Assembly: GCA_903896615.1 (NCBI GenBank)
Contig: CAITYM010000020.1
Location: forward strand, 81,781 to 145,780
Reading direction: 5' to 3'
Length of the DNA stretch: 64,000 nucleotides
Source of the DNA: an uncultured Burkholderiales bacterium
GTDB lineage: Bacteria; Pseudomonadota; Gammaproteobacteria; Burkholderiales; Burkholderiaceae_C
Shown: positions 37,312 to 46,515 of the stretch, one piece after another
How positions within the stretch are numbered: position 1 is the first letter of the stretch
Layout of the letters: every line of letters begins with the position of its first letter
Made by a program: the position numbers and the translations under genes
Notes under the pieces: generated by a model
What the model saw: only the letters and a program-made list of their open reading frames with translations
Databases searched by the model: none
What the model was told of the DNA's origin: nothing

Positions 37312-38607
37312 ATGATTACAGTGCTAACGCCGTCCGCCGCCTCAGTCAAATCGATAGGAGAGGACTACTTGGAGCTCGAAGTAAGGGGCAAATCTGAGCG
37401 CTACCAGTGGCGAAGCGAGAACGGCTCAAGTGTGCCCTCTAAGTTATTGCTAATTGATGATACTTGCACCGCAGATAACGCTTTGAAGTTAGCCCGTTCT
37501 GGGACTTCGTTGCTTTGGACGGGAGACTTTCAAAATGCACGTCATCTGCTGCAAGCAATGTCTAGACGTCTTGATAAGCGGAGCAAGTTGCGTCCTGGTA
37601 CTAAAAACAAAGTCGCCGTCTCACGTCAAGACTCACACCAAGACTCACATCAAGTCTCACAAAATCTAAGCTCAAATGATATTTCTTTAGCTAAGACATT
37701 TGAAGCATTTAGAGAGGACCAAAAAAGCCGCGCTCAACTCCTTGGTAAATTACTCATCCCGATCAATGCTGATCACAAAATTGAGCTTAAACGAGCGCCA
37801 GACATCACGCTTGCAAGTGCTCAGGCTTACGGAGCCGATATTGCTGCCTACATAGTTTCACTGCGGGAGTTACAAGGCGTCATAAGCGCATTTGAGTGGC
37901 GCAAAAAGGGTGTGAATATTGATTTATCTGCGCTGGGAATCAGCCCATTTAAACTCACTCCTCATTTCGGCGTGTTCTCTCCCATTCGAGGTGAGTATTT
38001 AAAGTTGCTCGCCACAACTCCCCTACCCAAGTGCGTGCAATCTAATTCTTGTGCCTTAGATATTGGAACGGGTACAGGGGTTCTTGCCATCATTCTGGCT
38101 TTGCGAGGCGTTCAAAAAGTGATTGCAACAGATCAAAGTCCCAGAGCCATCGCTTGTGCTTTGGCAAATGTTCAGGCGCATAACTTGGAATCAAAAATAA
38201 CGGTTTTAGCTACTGATTTGTTTCCCCTTGATACACAAACTAAACAGCCAATCAAAGCAGCCCTAATCGTTTGTAATCCGCCTTGGCTCCCTGGACCCTC
38301 AAGTGGGGCGCTAGATAGCGCTGTATTTGACCCGCAAAGCCAGATGCTTAAAGGATTTTTGAGCGGACTTGGCAAGCATTTGCTAGACCAGGGACAGGGG
38401 TGGTTGATATTGTCAGATTTGGCTGAGCACTTGGGACTTCGCACACGCGCTGAGTTGATGCAGTGGATCGAGGATGCGGGCTTGCAAGTGCTGGGACGTT
38501 TGGATGTTCGTCCAGAACACAAAAAGGCAAATGATGTTGCGGACCCTTTTTACAAGGCAAGGTCGCTTGAACTCACCTCACTTTGGCGACTTGGAATTAA
38601 GGCCTGA
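37312..38607 (+). CDS. Class I SAM-dependent methyltransferase
   Basis: 431 aa. The C-terminal half is a Rossmann methyltransferase: motif I ALDIGTGTGVLAIILAL, acidic motif IATDQSPRAIA, and the catalytic-type VCNPPWLPG, the NPPW form seen in nitrogen-methylating enzymes such as RlmG/HemK relatives. The N-terminal half is less conserved. Residues around SRQDSHQDSHQVSQ are encoded by three copies of a 12-bp repeat and form a likely disordered loop. The target (rRNA, tRNA or protein) cannot be stated. It sits between the divergent folA and convergent thyA. Confidence 0.82.
   Translation: MITVLTPSAASVKSIGEDYLELEVRGKSERYQWRSENGSSVPSKLLLIDDTCTADNALKLARSGTSLLWTGDFQNARHLLQAMSRRLDKRSKLRPGTKNKVAVSRQDSHQDSHQVSQNLSSNDISLAKTFEAFREDQKSRAQLLGKLLIPINADHKIELKRAPDITLASAQAYGADIAAYIVSLRELQGVISAFEWRKKGVNIDLSALGISPFKLTPHFGVFSPIRGEYLKLLATTPLPKCVQSNSCALDIGTGTGVLAIILALRGVQKVIATDQSPRAIACALANVQAHNLESKITVLATDLFPLDTQTKQPIKAALIVCNPPWLPGPSSGALDSAVFDPQSQMLKGFLSGLGKHLLDQGQGWLILSDLAEHLGLRTRAELMQWIEDAGLQVLGRLDVRPEHKKANDVADPFYKARSLELTSLWRLGIKA
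37621..37656 (+). repeat. In-frame 12-bp tandem repeat, three copies
   Basis: Units at 37621, 37633 and 37645 share TCAC(G/A)(T/C)CAAG(A/T)C. Each encodes four residues of an S-x-Q-D/V type, so copy changes would keep the frame. It lies within the methyltransferase gene, in a segment between its two halves. Confidence 0.8.
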
Positions 38608-38642
38608 TGCACATTTAGGGCTTAGGTTGGTTTAATTTTTTA

Positions 38643-39497
38643 TTAAACTGCAACTGGCGCTTTAATCGCGGGATGGCATTCATACCCAAGAACTTCAAAG
38701 TCCTCAAACTCATATCCAAATATGGAGTCAGGGCGGCGTTTGATGTTGAGTTGGGGGTAGGGATGAGGCGCTCTAGATAACTGCAACTGAACTTGTTCGG
38801 TGTGGTTGCTGTAGATGTGGCAGTCACCACCCGTCCAAATAAAGTCTCCAACATCAAAATTACACTGTTGAGCAATCATGTGAGTGAGTAATGCGTAGCT
38901 TGCAATATTGAACGGCACTCCCAAGAAAATATCAGCACTTCGTTGGTACAACTGACAACTTAGTTTGGGGCGCGCGCCGCTTACTCCCGCCTCTGCCGGT
39001 GCAACATAGAACTGAAAGAAAGCGTGGCATGGCATCAAAGCCATCTTGTCAAGCTCAGACACGTTCCACGCGCTAACAATCATCCTTCTGGAGTTAGGAT
39101 TGGAACTCAATGTTTGCATCAAATCACTAATCTGATCGATATGTCCGCCCTCAGGTGTTGGCCAACTTCGCCACTGGACCCCGTAAACAGGTCCTAAGTC
39201 CCCATCCTCTTTTGCCCACTCATTCCAGATGCTTACACCTCGCTCTTGCAGCCATTTGGCATTGCTATCACCCCTTAGGAACCAAAGGAGTTCATAGATG
39301 ATGGATTTGAGATGGACCTTCTTGGTGGTCACCAAGGGGAAACCTTGTTGGAGATTAAACCGCATTTGATAGCCAAAGACACTCTTGGTTCCTGTACCCG
39401 TTCTGTCCTCTTTTGACACGCCGTGATCGAAGACGTGTTTCATGAATAATTCGTATTGGTTGCTGCTATGCTTTGCGGTTAAGGGATTGTTGTTCAT
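38643..39497 (-). CDS. thyA: Thymidylate synthase
   Basis: 284 aa. The nucleophile is Cys157 in [12 protein letters not shown], with [28 protein letters not shown] and GDCHIYSNH as other hallmarks. A short insert ([12 protein letters not shown]) lies after the catalytic segment. It converts dUMP to dTMP with methylenetetrahydrofolate. It converges on the methyltransferase gene with a 35-base gap. Confidence 0.97.
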   Translation of the reverse strand: MNNNPLTAKHSSNQYELFMKHVFDHGVSKEDRTGTGTKSVFGYQMRFNLQQGFPLVTTKKVHLKSIIYELLWFLRGDSNAKWLQERGVSIWNEWAKEDGDLGPVYGVQWRSWPTPEGGHIDQISDLMQTLSSNPNSRRMIVSAWNVSELDKMALMPCHAFFQFYVAPAEAGVSGARPKLSCQLYQRSADIFLGVPFNIASYALLTHMIAQQCNFDVGDFIWTGGDCHIYSNHTEQVQLQLSRAPHPYPQLNIKRRPDSIFGYEFEDFEVLGYECHPAIKAPVAV

Positions 39498-39625
39498 TGC
39501 TTTTGCGTTATAGCTGAGCTTATTGCTTGAGAAAAGCGGTTGCTCTATTAAGTGTTGAAGTATTTTTTTTCAGAGTGCACAAAGGTTAGATTTTAAATCT
39601 CTTTTTTACCAAAGATTTTCGCTCA

Positions 39626-41041
39626 CTACAAACTGTTGATGACCCGCCCCGGATTCATAATGTTGTTAGGATCTAACGCCTTTTTAATGCTTCGCATGAG
39701 TGACAGTGCAGTTGGGTCTTTGTAATCTTTAAGAGTATCCACTTTCAAACTGCCCACGCCGTGCTCGGCTGAGATGGAGCCACCATATTTGACGACGCTG
39801 TCGTAGACAATTGTGTTGATATCGTGTTCGTATTCTTTTAAAAATATTTTTGAATCTACCCCCTGCGGAGCTTGGACGTTGTAATGCAAGTTGCCGTCAC
39901 CTAAGTGTCCAAAATTAACAATCCTAACTCCATCAATCTTTTTAGCAATCAACGCGTCGGTATGTAATACAAATGAGGCGATTTGGGAGACAGGAAGAGA
40001 GATGTCGTGTTTAATATTGAGACCCTGCGCTGCCTGAGCCATCGTAATGTTTTCTCGAATCAACCATAGCGTTTTCGCCTGAGCAAGGCTTTCTGCGATA
40101 ACTGCATCTGTAATGATTTCGGCCTCCAAGGCCTTTTGCATCAGTCCTTCAAACTGGACTCTGGCGTGTAGTTCTGACTCGCTGTCTGAGGCTTCGAGCA
40201 AAATACAGTATGGGCTTTCTCTCCAAAGGGGTACATTTAAATTGGGAAAGTGTTTGTCAACCAAGCCCAGTGCAAATTGACCCATCATCTCAAAGCCACT
40301 CAGTGCGGGGCCTAGCATTTTATGTGCGAGTCCTAAGAGCTTTACTGCTTGTTCGATATTTTGAACGCTCGCCCATGCAGTAAGCTTTGCCGCAGGCAAG
40401 GGGAATAGTTTCAGCGTTGCTGCAGTTATGATTCCAAGCGTTCCTTCGCTACCGATGTATAAATTTTTAAGATCGTATCCTGTGTTATCTTTTCTGAGTC
40501 CTGATAAACCGTTCCAAATGTCTCCGTTTGCGCTAACCACCTCAAGACCAAGACACAATTCACGAGCATTGCCGTACCTAACAACCTGTGTACCACCTGC
40601 GTTAGTAGATAAATTCCCTCCAATCGTGCAACTCCCCTGTGAACCAAGACTTAAGGGGAACAAGTAGCCCGCATTTTCTGCGCTTTGTTGAACTTGTTGG
40701 AGCACGCACCCTGATTCAACCGTCATAGTTAGGTTGCCCGCATCTAAGGCCCTTACCTTATTCATGCGTTGCATGCTCAGCAAGATTTGTGTTCCCGAAG
40801 CGTCGGGTATCGACCCAACCACCATGCTTGTATTTCCTCCTTGAGGGACGATACTCACTCCCTCTTGCAGACAAGCTTTAACGATTAAAGAGACTTCATC
40901 TGTCGCGCCAGGACTGAGTACAGCGAGTGCCTTCCCCTTAGTCCGTTTCCTCCAGTCCTCCTCGTATCTGTCGAGATCGCCGGTAGTTTGAATATAGGGA
41001 GAGCCGACGATAGAGGTTAATTTATTTAAAAATTCGTTCAT
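39626..41041 (-). CDS. FAD-linked oxidase (D-2-hydroxyacid dehydrogenase-like)
   Basis: 471 aa, PCMH-type FAD domain followed by the FAD-oxidase C domain. The FAD-binding stretch includes VPQGGNTSMVVGS and SQGSCTIGGNLSTNAGGTQVVRYG; later segments are HLGDGNLHYN and ISAEHGVGSLK, the metal- and substrate-binding part of GlcD, D-lactate and D-2-hydroxyglutarate dehydrogenases. The electron acceptor is probably a flavoprotein or cytochrome. The exact substrate is open. It lies about 70 bases after the DUF2069 gene on the same strand. Confidence 0.9.
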   Translation of the reverse strand: MNEFLNKLTSIVGSPYIQTTGDLDRYEEDWRKRTKGKALAVLSPGATDEVSLIVKACLQEGVSIVPQGGNTSMVVGSIPDASGTQILLSMQRMNKVRALDAGNLTMTVESGCVLQQVQQSAENAGYLFPLSLGSQGSCTIGGNLSTNAGGTQVVRYGNARELCLGLEVVSANGDIWNGLSGLRKDNTGYDLKNLYIGSEGTLGIITAATLKLFPLPAAKLTAWASVQNIEQAVKLLGLAHKMLGPALSGFEMMGQFALGLVDKHFPNLNVPLWRESPYCILLEASDSESELHARVQFEGLMQKALEAEIITDAVIAESLAQAKTLWLIRENITMAQAAQGLNIKHDISLPVSQIASFVLHTDALIAKKIDGVRIVNFGHLGDGNLHYNVQAPQGVDSKIFLKEYEHDINTIVYDSVVKYGGSISAEHGVGSLKVDTLKDYKDPTALSLMRSIKKALDPNNIMNPGRVINSL

Positions 41042-41112
41042 GACAGTAATAGGCGTAAAACTGATTGAAAGGTGCTTTTAGTGAGTGCTAGTTGGTTAGG
41101 CGTAAGGTTGAT

Positions 41113-41616
41113 TTATATTTTTTTGATTTGATCAGCCTGTTCTCTTGCATTTTGAAATCTGTAACGAACATGCATAGCGCAAGCCCAAAACAAAATAAAG
41201 CAAATAATAACTTCTATTGCAGCGTAGATTTTGCTTGGATAGGTGTCGCTCCAAACTCGCACTACACCTTCTGTAAAGTAAAACCAAATCCAAAGACTTA
41301 ACCATCGGTAAGTGTAGAGTCTATTTTTTAGTAAACCAGTTAAGGGAATGCAAAGTGGCAAAGCTTTAAGGCATAACCAAGAGCCACCAGGTCGAATGGG
41401 CGCCAACCAAAGCTCCCATAAAATAGACAAAACAATAAGTGCAATCAGTGAGGATATAGCAATGGATTGGGTGAGCCTGATGGTTGCTGTGGGCGCTAAA
41501 TCATTTGAGCCGCTAGATTCACCAGAAAGCCCTTGGGCTAGATGCGCAAAATGTGCGTCTGGGTCATTGGGCTTGACAGCAGAGCTGTCCGAGCTTGGGG
41601 GGTGGACTTTAGTCAA
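41113..41616 (-). CDS. DUF2069 membrane protein
   Basis: 167 aa from a TTG start, since no ATG is available in the frame before the conserved part. A polar N-tail is followed by four short membrane segments; LCLKALPLCIPLTGLLKNRLYTYRWL and the FTEGVVRVWSD stretch are the DUF2069 signature. Its function is unknown. It is upstream of the FAD oxidase and divergent from yihY. Confidence 0.85.
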   Translation of the reverse strand: MTKVHPPSSDSSAVKPNDPDAHFAHLAQGLSGESSGSNDLAPTATIRLTQSIAISSLIALIVLSILWELWLAPIRPGGSWLCLKALPLCIPLTGLLKNRLYTYRWLSLWIWFYFTEGVVRVWSDTYPSKIYAAIEVIICFILFWACAMHVRYRFQNAREQADQIKKI

Positions 41617-41816
41617 GATGATAATAGGTATTGATTTAGGTTTTAGCTGCTTAAGCGGGGCTTCTTTGTTTGAATTGAATAGGTAAGGGTTGAGTACAAC
41701 AACCCAAACTTAACACTTTAGGATTCCCTCTTAAATGATTTTTGAAAGATAATCCAACTTATAAAAGTTATAACGTTTTTGGATTTCCTTGCTTCACCGT
41801 TACTGATTGATACTTC

Positions 41817-43028
41817 ATGATTGTCTCTTATCTTAAAGCCCTTGGCCAAAACTTAATGGAGTTTCCTTGGAAGCGCTGTGCATTAATCGTTTTTGAGCGT
41901 TTTAGGGAGGATAGGTTAGCCCAAACTGCAGGTAGTTTGACCTTTACAACGTCCATTGCACTTGTCCCTTTATTTACGGTTGTTTTGGCCGCCTTTACGA
42001 TCTTCCCCATCTTTGGACAGTTTCAAGCAGGCATACAGCGTTGGTTGGTCGAGAGTTTAATGCCTGAGAGCATCTCCCGCCAAGTACTTGGCTACTTGAC
42101 CCAGTTTTCCTCAAAAGCAAGTCGTTTGGGGGTAGCTGGCTTTGCAGCGTTGGTGTTTTCAGCCATCGCTTTGGTGCTCACTATTGATCACACCCTGAAT
42201 GCAATTTGGCGAGTACGCACTCACCGCTCTTGGATAAAGCGAATGGTGCTTTACTGGACTGCGATGACACTGGGTCCACTTGTCGTTGCGCTCGGACTTT
42301 TTTTGATGTCCCTGGTTTTTAGTTTTACGGGCGGTGAAACATTGCCCTTGTTCACCTTGGTATGGCGGCCTTTGCTAAGCCTCACAGAGTTCATTTTGTT
42401 AGTTTCCTGTATCAGTGCCCTTTACAGGTTTACGCCCAATACACAAGTGGCATCTAACCATGCATTACTTGGCGGATTAGCAGCTGGTGTTGCTTTGGAG
42501 GGTGCTCGAACCTTGCTCACCCTGTACCTTGGAAAGATGTCAACTTTCTCAGTGGTGTACGGAGCGTTCGCAACTGTGCCTATTTTATTGGTTTGGATTT
42601 ACACCCTGTGGGTTATAGTTTTAGTGGGAGCCGTGTGGGTGTCTTGCCTACCCGCCTTGTTGCAAGAGAGTGTGCGCGTGGGCAGTGGACCGGGGTGGCG
42701 CTTTCAATTGGCTGTGGAGTGTTTGCAAATTTTGTATATGTATCAACAAAACAACTCCAAAGGCCTAAATCTAAACGCGATGGCCAAGCACCTACAAGTT
42801 GATCCCTTGGAACTAGAGGACGTGGTGGAGCGCTTGGTAGGGATGGACTGGATAGGCTTGCTAGATGAGGAGAAGGAGGGACAAAATTCCAGGTATGTGT
42901 TACTCGCCATGCCACAGCAAGCAAGGCTGAGTCCTTTGCTCAGTTGTTTCTTACTCGCGCCTAGTGAAGAAACCAAAGCAATTTGGTTGAGATTTGAGGG
43001 CTTAAGGCTAGATACGTTGTTGCAATGA
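41817..43028 (+). CDS. yihY: YihY/UPF0761 family membrane protein
   Basis: 403 aa. Six membrane segments with the family marks RLAQTAGSLTFTTSIALVPL, ALVLTIDHTLNAIWRV, YRFTPNTQV and YGAFATVPILLVWIYTLW. An added C-terminal cytoplasmic part (about 305-400) resembles a winged helix (LNLNAMAKHLQVDPLELEDVVERL), as in longer betaproteobacterial members. The role is unsettled; the older 'ribonuclease BN/BrkB' names are not reliable. A hairpin follows the stop. Confidence 0.9.
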   Translation: MIVSYLKALGQNLMEFPWKRCALIVFERFREDRLAQTAGSLTFTTSIALVPLFTVVLAAFTIFPIFGQFQAGIQRWLVESLMPESISRQVLGYLTQFSSKASRLGVAGFAALVFSAIALVLTIDHTLNAIWRVRTHRSWIKRMVLYWTAMTLGPLVVALGLFLMSLVFSFTGGETLPLFTLVWRPLLSLTEFILLVSCISALYRFTPNTQVASNHALLGGLAAGVALEGARTLLTLYLGKMSTFSVVYGAFATVPILLVWIYTLWVIVLVGAVWVSCLPALLQESVRVGSGPGWRFQLAVECLQILYMYQQNNSKGLNLNAMAKHLQVDPLELEDVVERLVGMDWIGLLDEEKEGQNSRYVLLAMPQQARLSPLLSCFLLAPSEETKAIWLRFEGLRLDTLLQ

Positions 43029-43053
43029 CGGGGCTTTTACAGTCACAAATATG

Positions 43054-43087
43054 AAAGGGCGCCCTGGTTAAATCGAGCGCCCTTTCT
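43054..43087 (+). terminator. Hairpin after yihY
   Basis: GAAAGGGCGC (43054-43063) and its exact reverse complement (43078-43087) form a 10-bp stem with a 14-base loop. The T-run is short. It lies between convergent yihY and the TPR gene and may serve both. Confidence 0.65.
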
Positions 43088-43160
43088 TGTATCCAGGATC
43101 TGGTTGCTGCAGCTTGGGTATTCTTGTGGCTATTCCTGTGGATATGAGTGAAGCAATTTT

Positions 43161-44063
43161 TTACCAACTGCTATCGTCTGAGCCCCCGCCAGAGGAGTTG
43201 TCATCCCAGCCTGATCCAGAGCCTGAGTCAAAGGAGCCAATATCGGGCGCTTGGGGTTGGTCAAACGGTACGTACCCACCGTTATTTTGCATGCTAGATG
43301 ATCCATCACTGTGGTGCTCACCGCCTTCCATGGCTTTAGAGAGGGCGTAACCGGCTGCTACACCAGCTAGCCCGCCAACTACAGCTCCCCCTAGACCAGA
43401 ACCAGAGGGGCCGTATCCAGGGGCAGGACCGTAGCCAGGACCGTAAGCTTGGCCGTAACCCGGACCAGCTTGAACACCGCCTGGTCCCATAGGACCATAG
43501 GGCGAGGGTGCAGGTGCGTAAACCACGGGTGAAGGAGCAATCCTTCGGATGATCAATCCAAGCAAGAACATCACCCCAATTGCCAAAACAACGTAGCCCC
43601 ATGGGAATGAGGATTGTTCTTGGGTTCTCATAACAGGTTGAGCATTAACGGCATTGGTTGCATGCGGGGGCATGGTCTGTGCGGCAGTTTCTGCGGCACT
43701 TACTCTTTCTAAGATTTCTTTAAATTTCTCAGGACTTTTCGCAAATTTCAAACTTGGATCTAGCCTTTGTGCTTCTAGTAACTCTTGACGACTCTCACCC
43801 AGATGGTCCTCTTTAGCAAGCACTTGACCGAGCTCATAGTGGGCTTTTGCGCTAGAGGGCTTTTCATGCAGGACTTCCTTGAGCATTGCTTCAGCCTGCG
43901 TGTACCGTCCAGCGTCTACAGCATTTTCGATATCCTTGGGCGAGGGGAGCGCTTGGGCTTGCGCCCAAGAGAGCGCTAAGAAGGCAGAGCAAAGTAGCAA
44001 CCTAGAAAAACCAGCTCTTGCACGTTGACCAATCGATTGATCATCAACTAATGGGTACTTCAT
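43161..44063 (-). CDS. TPR protein with Gly/Tyr-rich low-complexity tail
   Basis: 300 aa. A signal peptide (to about residue 38, AQAQA) or membrane anchor precedes two TPR-like repeats (about 45-110, YTQAEAMLKEVLHEKPSSAKAHYELGQVL). A membrane segment follows at about 151-170 (WGYVVLAIGVMFLLGLII). The tail is unusual: repeated GPGYGP-type units, a glycine-zipper-like helix (GGAVVGGLAGVAAGYAL) and an acidic Ser/Gly/Asp end (NSSGGGSDDSSW). The role is unknown; an envelope scaffold is one possibility. AAGGAGATTTC before the ATG fixes the start. Confidence 0.82.
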   Translation of the reverse strand: MKYPLVDDQSIGQRARAGFSRLLLCSAFLALSWAQAQALPSPKDIENAVDAGRYTQAEAMLKEVLHEKPSSAKAHYELGQVLAKEDHLGESRQELLEAQRLDPSLKFAKSPEKFKEILERVSAAETAAQTMPPHATNAVNAQPVMRTQEQSSFPWGYVVLAIGVMFLLGLIIRRIAPSPVVYAPAPSPYGPMGPGGVQAGPGYGQAYGPGYGPAPGYGPSGSGLGGAVVGGLAGVAAGYALSKAMEGGEHHSDGSSSMQNNGGYVPFDQPQAPDIGSFDSGSGSGWDDNSSGGGSDDSSW

Positions 44064-44227
44064 GAAATCTCCTTAAATTGTTATCTCACCTTAGCGAAGT
44101 TGCAGACCTTTGGGACTTAATGGAACGAGGTTACCAATTTTTCCCGTATGGGGCTGAATCTTAGGTTGTGATGTGTGAGTATATGGTGTTGAGTTGAACT
44201 TAATCAAGTCCGACAATCAAAAGGGAG

Positions 44228-44701
44228 CTAAGCGCGGCTAATGCGGGCTATAAGCTCGATTTCTACACAAGCGCCCATAGGCAACTGCGCCACCCCAAAG
44301 GCGCTTCTGGCATGCGCGCCTTTGTCCCCGAAAACCTGGCCCAACAACTCACTGCACCCATTTGTAACCAGATGTTGTTCAGTAAAGCTTCCTGAGGAGT
44401 TGACCAAGCTCATGACTTTAACGATACGTTCAATGTTGTTGAGATCTTTTCCAACCGATTGACAGGCGGCGTGAAGTGTCCCGAGCAAATCGATGGCGAC
44501 TGCTCTTGCTGCTTGCACAGCATCTTGAGTGGTCATATTAAGACCGAGTTGTCCAACCCAGACTTGACCTTCTTTTTTTGCGATATGGCCGCTTAAAAAG
44601 ATGTGTGAATCACTCACGGCATAAGGGACGTAGGCTGCGGCTGGCGTGGACACAGGCGGCAAGGTTACACCGAGTTCTTGCAGTTTCTTGTAAATGGTCA
44701 T
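44228..44701 (-). CDS. RidA-family protein
   Basis: 157 aa, YjgF/RidA fold, of the longer subgroup. Segments include YVPYAVSDSHIFLSGHIAKKEGQ and ARSAFGVAQLPMGACVEIELIAR, the latter with the conserved Arg that binds the carboxylate of imine substrates. RidA proteins hydrolyse reactive enamines from PLP enzymes, but members of this subgroup are less studied. It is divergent from the YncE-like gene. Confidence 0.9.
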   Translation of the reverse strand: MTIYKKLQELGVTLPPVSTPAAAYVPYAVSDSHIFLSGHIAKKEGQVWVGQLGLNMTTQDAVQAARAVAIDLLGTLHAACQSVGKDLNNIERIVKVMSLVNSSGSFTEQHLVTNGCSELLGQVFGDKGAHARSAFGVAQLPMGACVEIELIARISRA

Positions 44702-45002
44702 TGGATGCTTGAAGAGTAAGGGTTAGTGAAGGTGCATGCGGACAGTACCCGAATTCTTCTATTCTAGGGGTGCAGGCTCAGTAGCAATTAAGTAATCTGT
44801 GAAAAATTCATGAAAACTCGAACACAAAAGGTGAGGTAGGGTTGGGTTGGGTTGGGTTGGGTAGGGTAGGGTACGGTACGGTTGATAAAGTGAGCTGATT
44901 AAAGGGGGGGAGCGGGTAAACCCAAGTCCTGCAATTCATTGGGTAGTGTCAAATAGAGTCGTGTCAGATTGAGTTTTGAAATTATTCTTGAAAGTTGTTC
45001 CT
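44702..45002. other. 301-bp divergent spacer with a G-tract repeat
   Basis: This spacer separates ridA-like and YncE-like genes. Its main content is the 5-bp repeat at 44836-44885. No promoter match was convincing. A G-run (44905-44911, seven Gs) lies shortly after the repeat. Confidence 0.5.
44836..44885 (+). repeat. 5-bp GTTGG/GTAGG tandem repeat with seven GGG tracts
   Basis: About ten 5-bp units run from 44836: one GTAGG, four GTTGG, two GTAGG, two GTACG and a last GTTGA. On the plus strand this gives GGG at 44839, 44844, 44849, 44854, 44859, 44864 and 44869, each separated by two bases. That is an ideal G-quadruplex pattern, lying about 120-165 bases before the YncE-like start. Confidence 0.92.
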
Positions 45003-46196
45003 ATGAACTCTCACCGCATTGTTAAATTCAGCTTCACTTTTTTGTCCTTTTTGATGATGGCTGCTTGTGCTGAGCTTCCATCGGCAGCGTCTAAACGTGA
45101 ACTTATCATCATCGGCATAGATGAGAAACAGTCCTACAACGATAAAGGCTTAGCCGTAATGAGTTTAGGGGGCAAGGACTCCCTGTTGGTGATGGATGTT
45201 GGTGCTGACCCCTTGAAGCCAACTATTGTCGGATCTCTCCCACTACCCAACACAATTAGTGGACCGCCAGTGAACTTGGCCGTAAGCCCGGACCAAAGCA
45301 TTGCACTGTTGGCTAACTCAACCAATGTTGTGAGCGAAGGTGGCGTTTTAAAGCAAGTACCCGACAATAGACTCTTTGTAGTGGATTTAACCACTACACC
45401 ACCCACACTTATAGATACCCTACAGGTCGGCAGGCAACCTTCAGGGCTCTCATTCAACAGAGACGGGAATTTAGCTTTGGTCGCTAACCGCGCAGATAAC
45501 TCAGTTGCAGTATTAAGAGTATCTGGTAAAAAAGTGACTTTGATTGATACGGTTGTAATCGGTGAGCAAATCTCACACGTCGTTTTTAGGCCCGATGGTA
45601 CTGGCGCTTTTGCAACTAAATTTCCAGCTCACAAGGTTGCCGTGCTTGATGTAAATGGTGAAAAGGTTACCTATAACAAATACGATGTAGTTGTTGGTCT
45701 TTGGCCCTACAACATGGGGGTTGCCCCGAGCGGGAAAATTGCCATCACAGTAGACAACGGAAATGCGGGGGCTGCGGACGGCAATACAGATACAGTAAGC
45801 GTGATAGACATAGAGGCTAATCCCCCTAGGACCATAGATAAGGTCGTAGTCGGTGATGGTCCTGAGGGGTTTGCAATAAGCCCTAACGGCCAACTTGCGG
45901 TGGCCGTTTTACTAAAGGGTACAAACGCATCTAAGAATGCTTTCTTTTACAACCGTAATGCAACTGTGGTTGCTTTGAAAATTGACGGCAAAAAAGTCAC
46001 AAAAGGAAACGAAGTGGACGTAAGAGGCTTACCCGAGGGCGTAGCATTCACTCGGGACGGTAAGTATATTTATGTCGGAAACTTTATAGACCAAGACATT
46101 TCTATACTGAAGGTAGATGGTGACCAAATCATGAACACCAATATTTTGATACCTCTGCCCGGCCATCCTGCCTCTATTAGAGGTAGTTTGCAGTAA
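45003..46196 (+). CDS. YncE-like beta-propeller lipoprotein
   Basis: 397 aa from the ATG at 45003; an upstream start at 44976 is possible. The signal ends in the lipobox MAAC (Cys22), so it is probably lipid-anchored in the envelope. The rest is a seven-bladed-type propeller with repeats such as PDNRLFVVDLTTTPP, GNLALVANRADNSVAVL and GKYIYVGNFIDQDISIL, the YVTN/lactonase-like pattern. YncE and relatives bind DNA or sugars or have unknown partners; no catalytic residues can be assigned. A terminator-like hairpin lies downstream. Confidence 0.88.
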   Translation: MNSHRIVKFSFTFLSFLMMAACAELPSAASKRELIIIGIDEKQSYNDKGLAVMSLGGKDSLLVMDVGADPLKPTIVGSLPLPNTISGPPVNLAVSPDQSIALLANSTNVVSEGGVLKQVPDNRLFVVDLTTTPPTLIDTLQVGRQPSGLSFNRDGNLALVANRADNSVAVLRVSGKKVTLIDTVVIGEQISHVVFRPDGTGAFATKFPAHKVAVLDVNGEKVTYNKYDVVVGLWPYNMGVAPSGKIAITVDNGNAGAADGNTDTVSVIDIEANPPRTIDKVVVGDGPEGFAISPNGQLAVAVLLKGTNASKNAFFYNRNATVVALKIDGKKVTKGNEVDVRGLPEGVAFTRDGKYIYVGNFIDQDISILKVDGDQIMNTNILIPLPGHPASIRGSLQ

Positions 46197-46328
46197 ACGC
46201 AATCAGTGCAAAACAACCGGTATCGGCAGATAGCCTTGAAGTGGATGATTAAACACGCTCACTTTTGATTCGCACTGACTTGATCTGGCGGCCTGGGGGC
46301 AGAGTGATTCCTAAAACCGGTTAGAACA

Positions 46329-46366
46329 GGGGGCAAGTCCGACTCCCGTGACAGTCCCCATTTTTT
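46329..46366 (+). terminator. Hairpin with T-run before grpE
   Basis: GGGGGC (46329-46334) pairs with GTCCCC (46354-46359, one G-U), with a further GTC/GAC pairing inside, and six Ts end at 46366. It is 130 bases after the YncE-like stop and would end that transcript. Confidence 0.65.
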
Positions 46367-46452
46367 GCGCGTCTTTGTTCACTCGGGGTTTATTTTAATA
46401 CTATAGTACCAGTAATAATTTTAAGGCTGGAGTTAATTAATAACTCTTAGGC

Positions 46453-46478
46453 CTTGAAATCCTAGGATTTGTCCCAAT
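46453..46478 (+). promoter_or_regulatory. Sigma-32 heat-shock promoter of grpE
   Basis: CTTGAAA (46453-46459) matches the -35 consensus exactly, and CCCAAT (46473-46478), 13 bases later, fits the CCCCAT -10 box with one change. Transcription would start near 46485, 30 bases before grpE. The downstream chaperone genes support heat-shock control. Confidence 0.75.
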
Positions 46479-46515
46479 CTCTTCGGGTGAGAAACAATTT
46501 ACTTGAAGAGCAACC

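Larger units (their letters stand above)
46197..46515 (+). other. 319-bp spacer between the YncE-like gene and grpE
   Basis: It contains a hairpin with T-run (46329-46366) and a sigma-32-type promoter (46453-46478). The first 130 bases show nothing I can name. No tRNA or other RNA gene could be supported. Confidence 0.55.

Noticed and set aside
43336..43602. Cys/Trp/Ser-rich 88-codon frame inside the TPR gene
   Set aside because: It is a frame-shifted reading of the repetitive Gly/Tyr-rich tail.
46295..46360. tRNA-like or selenocysteine-tRNA-like 3' half
   Set aside because: The segment CAAGTCCGACTCCCGTG resembles a T-arm, but the T-stem has two mismatches, no matching acceptor 5' strand or anticodon arm is present, and there is no CCA. 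A hairpin with T-run explains it better.
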